Source of the DNA: Avena insularis
Taxonomy: Eukaryota > Streptophyta > Magnoliopsida > Poales > Poaceae
Length of the DNA stretch: 64,000 bases
Assembly: GCA_023614405.1 (NCBI GenBank)
Contig: JAJUPC010000038.1
Location: forward strand, 620,001 to 684,000
Direction: 5' to 3'
In this document: piece after piece, positions 56,106-64,000 of the stretch
Layout: every line of letters begins with the position of its first letter
Numbering within the stretch: position 1 is the stretch's first letter
Translations under genes and position numbers: made by a program
The notes under the pieces: model-generated
Database searches by the model: none
Told to the model about the DNA's origin: nothing
Seen by the model: the letters and a program-made list of their open reading frames with translations, nothing else

Positions 56106-56260
56106 TGCCCCTCTCTTTCAAACACTTCGAAATTTATTACGCCCCTCTATTTCAAACACTACAAAATTTCTCACGCCCCTCTATTTCAAACACTGCGAAA
56201 TTTCTCGCGCCCCTCCATTTCAAACACTGTGAAATTTCTTGCGCCCCTCCGTTCAAACAA
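56106..56260. repeat. 34 bp tandem array (five units)
   Basis: GCCCCTC starts at 56106, 56141, 56175, 56209 and 56243. Each unit reads GCCCCTCTATTTCAAACACT then GCGAAATTTCTC with small changes. Confidence 0.93.
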
Positions 56261-56390
56261 ACAATAATAATTAATAGTATTTCCCTCTCGGGTCAGTACT
56301 ACAGTAATATCAATATATTTCAAAAAATTATTCTTCCCCCCATACACAAAGAAAAATCCTGAAAAAAACCTTAGCCCCGCTCACACTCTC

Positions 56391-56982
56391 TTGCCTCTTC
56401 AAGCACCGGCTCCGGCAGAAGAACCTCCCGCAGCACATCTCATGGCGGATTTGCCCGCCGGAACTCGACACCATGCACTCCTCACGCAACAGTATGATGG
56501 AGCCGCATCAGCTGCGGTCTCATCTAACGCACCATTGCCGCTTCACCTACGTCCAGCGCACCAGATCCAAGTCACGACATCTAGCTTCCTTTCCCCACTT
56601 TCTCGTGCACGGCGTCGAATCTGTCAACGAATGCCCAAGATCTGCTTCCGTGCCGTCGGCATCCACCCCAACCATACCATACCGGATCCACCGTGCAGTG
56701 CACCAATTCTGCCTCAGCAACGCTCTCATCCACCGCGTTCAAGCCGGTATCGACCGCCCAAGATCTGTTTCACTGATGCAAACAACCACCGCAACTGCAA
56801 CACCCTCAGTGCCATGGACGTCACCCACGCGGGTACGGATGATGGTTAGAAGCCTCTACGACCATGGTAACCAAATCTCCCAAATCTTATTTTTGTTTTT
56901 CCAGCAGCATAGCAGGTTCAAGCCTATCACAGTGAACTGGGAGAGCCTAGATCTCAGGCGTCTGATTCTGAGCCATGTCTAA
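56391..56982 (+). other. GC-rich open region, not recognised
   Basis: Two overlapping plus-strand frames stay open (56391-56849, 153 codons; 56473-56982, 170 codons). Composition is Pro/Ala/His-rich in one and Ser/Arg-rich in the other. Within it AAGATCTGCTTCCGTGC and AAGATCTGTTTCACTG repeat about 120 bp apart. No domain is recognisable. It could be an exon of a decayed gene or sequence captured by a transposon; a real protein is not established. Confidence 0.3.
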
Positions 56983-57640
56983 GTCGCTGACGTCGTCCTA
57001 CTATTTTGTGCTAATTCTCAGTTGCAATGTAGTTGCAACTGATAAAATTTGTACCAATTTTAAGTTGCAACCTAGTTGCAATTCATTAAATTCTAAGTTA
57101 CAACCTAGTTGCAACTCATGTGCTCGTATATTGCACAAATCACGAGGTATATTCAATGATAAGAGAGACGGTTGAGATATAACTAAAAATCAGTCGCCTG
57201 ATTTAAGCAAAACCGTTTTCTAATCTTTCTACACACCAAGTCAGTGCGCACGCCTATTATTACTTGCTACATAAAGGTCACTAGACATATTGTCTTGCAT
57301 TGACTGCTCTAAAAAATTTAAATTCATGCACCTGTTCTTATCTACTCCGTACAACAGTAATTGTCTGCTATTGTTTAGTTCCTGAAAAATTTAAAGTCAG
57401 TGGAAAATATTAGTGTGGATTCGCTGCTCCACAGTTACTGAATTTATCTGGTTAGTTCTGAGCTATGCTCCTGCTATGATTTTCTCCCTGGCATCGTTCT
57501 GCTAACATGTAGCCGCGTTCAAACTATTCGTACTAATTCGATTATAATTTTGTTCTTGCCATCTGGTTCTTCAAAAGCTGCAACACTGACTATTTTCTTT
57601 GTCTTTGCTTAGATCTCCAAAAGGGAGATCTAAACATGTT
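56983..57640. other. A/T-rich region with AGTTGCAAC motif repeats
   Basis: AGTTGCAA-type motifs recur at about 57020-57116 (CAGTTGCAATGTAGTTGCAA, AAGTTGCAACCTAGTTGCAA, AGTTACAACCTAGTTGCAAC), spaced about 40 bp. A perfect 10 bp hairpin lies at 57609-57633 (TTAGATCTCC, 5 nt loop, GGAGATCTAA). Probably remains of a DNA transposon (inference). Confidence 0.45.
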
Positions 57641-57874
57641 GGTTTGCATAGCCTCTTCTACGGGTTCACAAGCGATGACATTGTTTCCTTATCTGGTGCT
57701 AGTTTGTCCTAAGAAATGACATAAGTACCCTCTAGCGTATATATAGTTTATTCGTGGTTTGCCTTCCTGCTCTACAAGTTCTTGTATGATGCCGTTATAA
57801 TTTATGTCTAGTTTGCGTTCATGCTCGGCAAGTTCTCACATGACGCCATTGTAATTTCTACCTCGTTCATTCTT

Positions 57875-58471
57875 GAGAAATTCTTTATTTGGTACATATA
57901 ATCTGACAAAATAAAGCCAAATACTACCTATATAAAAGGGCGATCGATTCTCGGCATCTCAACTATTCATGTCGGCCTCTCAGCAATCTATTACATCGAT
58001 TGGTGTTACTGTAGATTCCTGACTTAAGCCAATCGCTGTGTGACGCGTACTTCCCTCGGATTTCTCTTTGACTTATTTTTAGCAACAACACCGTAATTAC
58101 CGGCGATCTCCCTTCCGCTCCTTCCTTTTCTCTGGTTTTCATGAATGTTTTTGTTTTCTTATTCCTCCTACATTACCGGCTGGACCTTCTGGTCACGTCT
58201 TCCTACAACGTAGCGGTGGCTCTCTCCTATTTAGCTTTCACTCGATATCACGCTCCAAAAATAAAATTGCCTAATCCAGGCCAAGTATATCAGGCACCGC
58301 GGGGATATTTTAGTCTGGCCAGGATAAAACTAACGGGGCAATATAACATACCCAACGACAGTGTCATTTAAAGGAAAAAGTTTACACTCGGGGTCATATA
58401 GGAAAGAGAAAATTTTTAAGTGTCAAATAAGGAATCATATTTAAAACTAGTGTCAAATAAGGAATTCTCTC
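57875..58471. mobile_element. Mutator-like non-autonomous element, 597 bp, inserted in the tandem array
   Basis: A 9 bp duplication TTCATTCTT flanks it (57866-57874 and 58472-58480). Ends are inverted: GAGAAATTCTTTATTTGGTA on the left, and GAGAGAATTCCTTATTTGAC in complement of the right end. A second copy of the TTCCTTATTTGACAC end motif lies about 31 bp inside the right end. A 9 bp target and G-starting inverted ends fit the Mutator superfamily. The interior contains a pyrimidine-rich stretch and an ORF at 58141-58371 of no recognisable family, so a captured gene piece is possible but unproven. Confidence 0.75.
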
Positions 58472-59237
58472 TTCATTCTTAGCTACTAAAGTAACTGTAT
58501 GCCCATTGTGTAGCTCACCGCAAATTCCTAGTCACCCAATGTCTCTTGCATTCCACAATATACTACTACTCATATATATTTGTTGAAAGGACCTGGCTAG
58601 TCTATATTTATTGAAATTCAAGGAAACACTGTATTCGATTGCTCAATTCATTTTTAGGCACACTTGTGTAAGGATTTCTTGTCCTGTTTTACTGGTTTAG
58701 AAGCAATGCCGTTATATTTCATATCTAATGGTTCGTTTCATGCAGCGACATAGCTATCCTCTATATATAGTTCATTCGTGGTTTGCATTCTTGCTCTACA
58801 ATTTCTCTTATGATGCCATTATAATTTCTATTCGGTTCCTAGCTACGATAGTAACTACATGCCCATTGTGTAGCTCACTGCAAATTCTTGGTAACCCAAC
58901 ATCTCTTGCATTCCAGGATAAACTACTGCTTCCATATATATTTGTCGAACTGAACTGGCTAGTTTATATTTGCTGAAATTCTAAGAAACACTTTGATTGA
59001 TTGCTCATATCATTGTAGGAACAATTTTGTAATGCTTTCTTATCCTCTTCTACAGGTTCACCAAACACACCATTATATTTCTAATCGGGTGCTGGTTCAT
59101 CCTTCAACAATGGCATAACTATCCTCTATTGTGTAGTTCATTCCTGGTTTGCATTCCTTCTCTACAAGTTCTGGTATGATGCCATTATAATTTCTATCTG
59201 GTTCATTCTTAGGTACGATAGTAACTGCATGCCATTG

Positions 59238-59242
59238 TGTAG
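59238..59242. repeat. Target-site duplication of the solo LTR, left copy (TGTAG)
   Basis: Recurs at 63273-63277. The empty-site sequence in other repeat units reads CATTGTGTAGCTCACC, confirming the insertion point. Confidence 0.9.
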
Positions 59243-62200
59243 TGTAATATCCCAAAAATATAACACAAGGATCATCAAACTATAATCACTAAAATTAGGG
59301 TTAACAAAAACTTTGATTAATTTAAAATCATATGAATGTATGTGTGAATGAAATGATTTGACCAATGCATGAATGGACTTGTGTGATTAATCTAAATAGA
59401 AATAAATGGTTTAAAGATGAAAATAACATCATATAAAACATTTCCATGCAGAAACAAATCAAAAGAAAATAAAAAACAAAGCAAATAAAGCAAATGGTCA
59501 TTTTTGCCAATCTTGCTCACTAGGTCACTTTGAGTGTTTCTAGTCCAAGATTTCAAACAGAAACTTTCCCAATTCTTTTCACCCCTTGATAGAACTAGTA
59601 AAAGTGAATCAAGGCCCACCTTTGAAACTTGCAGAAACATTTGGCAACCCCATTCAAATCACAATTTAAAATTGAATGTTATTCATATGTGAAGATCATC
59701 CATTTTCAAAACCCAACCAAACCAATGCCCCTTGACTAATCCAACTAACCAGATACTCCCTAGCCTGTGCCTAGAAAACCCACAAAGTTTGAATCCAAAA
59801 TTCAAATTTAAACTTCTTTTGGCCATTTCATCAAACACCTTGCAGATTCAAATCAAACAAACATCAAACACTATAGTGTGCAGTAAAATTGGCCTAACTT
59901 GTTCCCTTTGTGGTTGCAACTAGCCCTTAGTAGATCATCTAGCCTCTTTAACAATCTTTAGCACCACTGTGAGCAAGCCTAGCCATTAATGTCAAACAGG
60001 CCGAGCCTCACCATGCCACCCCATGGTCGATAGCAAGCTACGAGCAACACTAAGCCTAGCCAGCATGTCTAGCAAGAACCCCATCGTCCACATACCTTGT
60101 CCCAGCCCCGAGCAATGCCAGCCCCTGGACCACACGACACGCCCATGCCAAACCTCTCTATGCACGAGCCGAGAGCGCGCCAGTGCGCCACGCTCGAACA
60201 GCACCCACAGACCGCGTGCCGCCCTCGCCGCTTGCAGGGATGATCACCAGCACCCCAGCACCCCGCCAGACATGCCCGTTCGCCGCAGCGCAGACCACGC
60301 GCGCTGTGCGACATTAAAACCGCCGTTGGACCCGCTCAGAGCACCGTGAAGTTCCGACCCATCAGCACCGCCCCACGCCTCGCCACCGCTCCGTTGAGCT
60401 TCTCCAGGGAGCACAGCACCATCCCCTACCGTCGCCCATGCCAGTAGCTTCATGTGCCGTCGACTACGACGAGCTCAGCCCGCGCCCGTCGGTCCCCTTC
60501 CGCCACTATAAATAGAGGCCTCCACCGCTCGCTTTCGCCACACCAGTTCACTCCCCTCTAACCTAGAACCACCCTACCTAACTCCCGGAGCAAGGCGAGC
60601 AGCGCATCTCCGGAATTTGGCCGGAACCCGCCGCTGCTGGAGAAGAAGGGAGCCGTCGATTGGAGCCGTCCCAGGAGGAGCTGCCGGTATCAGGATAACC
60701 GCCATCGTCGACTTTGTAGTTCGCCCCCGTCGCCGACCCTCGCCTGAGCCCCGGTGAGCCTCCCACGACCCCCACCTGTCGCGTTAGGGTTCTGTCTCGC
60801 CAGCGCTGCCCGACATGGACGATGAACCGTAGCCGTTCGATTAGAGTTAGATTGTGCGGTTCACATTGCCCCGTACCGCTTCGCCCTCCCCGTCTCACTG
60901 ACGCGTGGGGACAGCCATTTAACCAGCCCGCGTACGCGCTGTGCATAGTGGGCCGGCCCAGTTAAATATCTCGCGTGACCCAGCAATTCAAATTAAGCTT
61001 TATTCATTTAAGTTTAAACACAGTTTTGTACCCAGATTCAAAAATCAACCCATCTCGATTCACTAAAACAACATGCATGAAACCAATTTTGCTAGAAAGG
61101 TACTGAAATGCTTAATCCCAGCCTGTTGGGTTCAACCCATTTAGATTTGTATATCAACCATGGTAAAAATAACAAGGTAGAAGCTTTTCTGCATTCAAAC
61201 ATTTTTCAAAATTCAACCACAAAAGCTTTGGAGTTGATTCCAACTCTCGGGAATCACATTTGATCATACCTTTCAGAATATGGAAAAACATATGGGTTTA
61301 CTTACAGAGATAATGTTCAATTAATAAAGGAATGCTACATAGGCATTTCTAGTCACCTAATTTAATTAACATAAAAAGGTTAAACCTTATTAAATTGTGA
61401 CACCACTTTAAATCACATTCACATGTACTGAAATATGTGGTGATGACATGTGTCAACATAATCCCATGTTTGAGTTGGAGAATATTAAATCTTAAGTAGT
61501 TTTCAATGAGTAGAAATTACTTTTCTTAAAATAAAACAAATAAGACAAGTGTTATAATTTTGTAATATTAGTGATGATGCTATATCATCTAGTGTGAACC
61601 ATTGTGTGATGATTGGAAATAGTTAAGTATTATTTGGTGATTGTGTACCTCGTATTTATTTATAGACGCTAGTATCGACCAAGGATATGAGGAGGAAGGA
61701 GGATATTACGAGGAAGATGCCGAGGAGAACTTCAACCACTGCTCTGCACAAGGCAAGCTAACACTTGCAAGATACTATACTTATGCAAGCCTTACTACCC
61801 AAGTTGACCTATGCAAGCCAATACTTGAAACCTTGCAAGCTAACCCTTGCAATTTATGCATGCTAATACTTGCTTGTTACCATGACAACTACAAGCCTTA
61901 AGCATATGTGATCATATCCACTTGATAACCCAATCCTAGTTTTACTTGCAAGCTTTATACTTTATTTCTTTATCAAAGCTTTCTCTTAGAGTTTACATAG
62001 TGAAATGTAGATACTAGAAGGATATTGGAAGGTATCATAAAGAGCATAAAATTTGGCCTACGTTAGATAATCTTGATGTCATCCTAAGGCATGAGATTGA
62101 ACCTAGCAAATCACCACTTGTTTAACACCCCTCATTAGTATTTACCACCACTTGTAGATGCTAGTGCTAAGTATAAAACTTGATCAACTTTAGATGGGAA

Positions 62201-63272
62201 TACATGGTGAAAATGGTTATTAAAACCTTAGAATGATGAGTCACTCTACTGAAATGTGTTTCCGAACACCAGATGATTTTGATAATGAAAATGTTGGGGC
62301 ATGAGCCTTAGCCCTTTATAAAACTAATGGTTGTCTGGATGCGATACCATTCCAATTTTACCGTACAACCACAATACCCGAAAATTGGGTAGGGCTTGAC
62401 TGGAAATTTATATACCTTAGTATGGGTTCCCTCATGGCCAAGGTCTGAGATGAGGCTACCTTGTGAAGATTGTCCACCTGTGCAGTACCCAAGATGACAG
62501 TTGGTCATGGTTGGGAGGCCAAACTCACAGGAGAGGTGCCAATACTAGGGCGTGTAACTGAAAGGTTAGGATTGATTATCCGCGTACTGAGTATGGTGAA
62601 TTCAGGATTTGTTCCTGATGGATGTATCGAATGTTGTGGTGAAAGTGTACAATCTCTGCAGAGTGTCAATCTATTAGAATAGCCACGTCCGCGGTTATGG
62701 ACAGTTGGAGTGGCCATAATGTTCCCTCATCGAATGTTTTCAAAATGACTTATGAAATGAATTATGACTTTGACTTGACCCCAACAGAGTTGTGATATGA
62801 AATTCAAGTTCCCACTTAGGTAGAGGTAAATCTGGCTTTTTGCAAAACAACCCTAGAGCTTAGTATATCCTCTTCAAAACCAGTTCACTTGTTAGTATTA
62901 GTTTGCGAGTACTTAAAGAGTACTCATGGCTTTGTCCCTGGCTATTCCCGTGGCCAGACTATGAAGAGGAGTACCAGGATGATGGACCGCAGGAAGGTTA
63001 CGACAACTAGAATCATCTCCCATCGTTAGCATTTCCTGTGACCTTGAAGATGGAGTTTCTCCTATGCTATCGTTACTATTATGTTATTCTGCTACTTGAA
63101 TTGTATTAAGAACTGGATCACGAGATCCTTATTTGTGTAAGACCTTATGTATGGTTTGTAATGGATGATGTACTGTGATATCCAAATCTGTTATGTCTCG
63201 CAAAAATGGTAATCCTGGGATTAATATCTATGGCATAAGAGGCATCTGTGATTAAAAATCCGGGTGTTAACC
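59243..63272 (+). mobile_element. Solo LTR of the element D family, 4030 bp
   Basis: Starts TGTAATATCCC and ends CGGGTGTTAACC. The expected terminal CA is CC. It is homologous over its whole length to the three rejoined LTR blocks of element D, in the opposite orientation. A TATAAATA box lies at 60507-60514 with a GC-rich leader downstream. It has no internal region, primer site or second LTR. ORFs inside (for example in 60023-60350 and 61641-61901) are LTR sequence. This is the usual product of recombination between the two LTRs of a full element. Confidence 0.93.
60507..60514 (+). promoter_or_regulatory. TATA box of the solo LTR
   Basis: TATAAATAGAGGCC context. It aligns with TATAATA (20944-20938, minus) in the LTR of element D. 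Confidence 0.65.
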
Positions 63273-63760
63273 TGTAGCTCACCACAAATTCTGAGTCAAC
63301 CAACGTCACTTGCTTTCTAGGATATACAACTTCCATATATATATATGTTGAAATAACCTGGCTAATTTATATTTGATGAAATTCTAAGAAACACTTTGTT
63401 TGACTACTCATTTCATTGTAGGCACACTTGTCTAATGCTTGTCTGTCATGTTCTACAGGTTTACAAGTGATGCCAATATATTTTGCATCTGGTTCTCGTT
63501 TGTCCTAAGCAACGACCTAACTATCCTCTACTATATACTTCATTTGTGGTTTGCATTCTTGCTCTACAAGTTCTCTCATGATGCAGTTATAATTTATGTC
63601 TTGTTCATCCTTAGCTACGACAGTAACTGCATGCCATTGTCTGGTTTATTCTTCTATATATATTTGTTGAAATGACCTGGCTAGTTTATATTTTCTTAAA
63701 TTATAAGACACACACGTTGTTATATTTCTCGTTTCATGGTAGGCGCACTTGTTTAATACT
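63273..63760. repeat. 360-370 bp tandem repeat array, right part
   Basis: Resumes with TGTAGCTCACCACAAATTCT and contains a further unit with its landmark at 63613. It then fades after about 63760. The rest of the window to 64000 is A/T-rich with no feature I can support. Confidence 0.82.
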
Positions 63761-64000
63761 TGCTTGTCCTGTTTTTTTACGTGATGGTCAATATATTTGA
63801 ACCATTGACCAGTAGTAAAATCCAGTTCATAGCTCCTATCGTATCAACTCAATTGTCAACTGAAATGCCGATTTTTCTTTTCCTTGAGTTGATAATATGT
63901 AATAATTTTAAGTAGTTTACATTTGATGTAATATCTAGGCGGTACCGTACATGCACTAGCCAGGTCGATTAGGGTACATTATCATGCTCTAATTTTCCTG

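Larger units (their letters stand above)
57641..59242. repeat. 360-370 bp tandem repeat array, left part
   Basis: The landmark AGCTAC(G/T)A...GTAACT, followed by GCCCATTGTGTAGCTCAC, occurs at 58481, 58841 and 59211 (spacing 360 and 370 bp). An earlier partial unit lies at 57641-57865 (CTACAAGTTCTTGTATGATGCC and neighbours). The array continues at 63273-63760 beyond the solo LTR, where the next landmark is at 63613. Subtracting the 4030 bp LTR and 5 bp duplication gives a spacing of 367 bp. Confidence 0.88.

Noticed and set aside
56973..57180. Short frame over the AGTTGCAAC repeats
   Set aside because: A product of the repeat motif, with no protein character.
60023..60453. Overlapping frames on both strands
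   Set aside because: Inside the GC-rich part of the solo LTR and not conserved as protein in the LTR of D.
61641..61901. 86-codon frame
   Set aside because: Inside the solo LTR; the corresponding D segment near 5100-5270 does not keep the frame.
1..64000. tRNA, rRNA or organellar insertions
   Set aside because: No cloverleaf, rRNA or plastid gene sequence was recognised by eye; the tRNA similarity is limited to the primer-binding sites.

Overview
The window is eukaryotic, plant, and almost certainly a grass. It consists mostly of Ty3/gypsy LTR retrotransposons in a deep nest. Outside the nest are grass-type MITEs, a Mutator-like insertion, tandem repeats and a decayed plant B3-domain gene. 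I found no intact host gene, rRNA, tRNA or CRISPR array. No species is claimed; the Tourist/Stowaway-type ends and the element types fit Poaceae (rice or a relative).

Nest. Element D is a minus-strand gypsy element, Tekay/Del-like by protein order, iMet-type primer site and very long LTR. Its internal region fills 1-3801 and runs off the left edge. Its roughly 3.87 kb 5' LTR is split into three blocks: 3802-5924, 20443-21165 and 49399-50426. Element A (5925-20437, plus strand, target duplication CTAGG) sits in the first gap. Element B (21166-49393, minus strand, duplication CGCGG) sits in the second. Element C (34829-49205, minus strand, duplication CTCGG) sits inside the 5' LTR of B. A, B and C are Tat-lineage gypsy elements of about 14 kb, each with a tRNA-Lys primer-binding site and gag, protease, RT, RNase H, a second RNase H and integrase. 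All are damaged by stops and frameshifts.

The most interesting shared trait of A, B and C is a long multi-exon gene on the opposite strand, between pol and the 3' LTR. It starts with a region resembling the plant 'putative gypsy type transposon' family, continues through an acidic/proline-alanine-rich part and a coiled coil, and ends in an acidic tail. Its exon borders largely match between A and C, and in A and C it has a TATA-like promoter. One intron carries a minisatellite whose 60-61 bp units can each fold into a hairpin. Between integrase and this gene, A and C also carry a 67 bp tandem array repeating a motif like the element's own polypurine tract.

Right part (50427-64000). A truncated Stowaway-like element with internal 365 bp repeats comes first. 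It is followed by a B3 pseudogene with frame-preserved stops, a 311 bp Tourist-like MITE, an unrecognised spliced gene or pseudogene near 54.2-54.8 kb, a 34 bp array, and a 360-370 bp tandem repeat. That repeat has been hit by a 597 bp Mutator-like insertion (9 bp duplication) and by a 4.03 kb solo LTR of the same family as D (5 bp duplication).

Order of events (inference): D first, then B, then C in B, with A latest. By hand count A's two LTRs differ at about 2% of sites and C's at about 8%.
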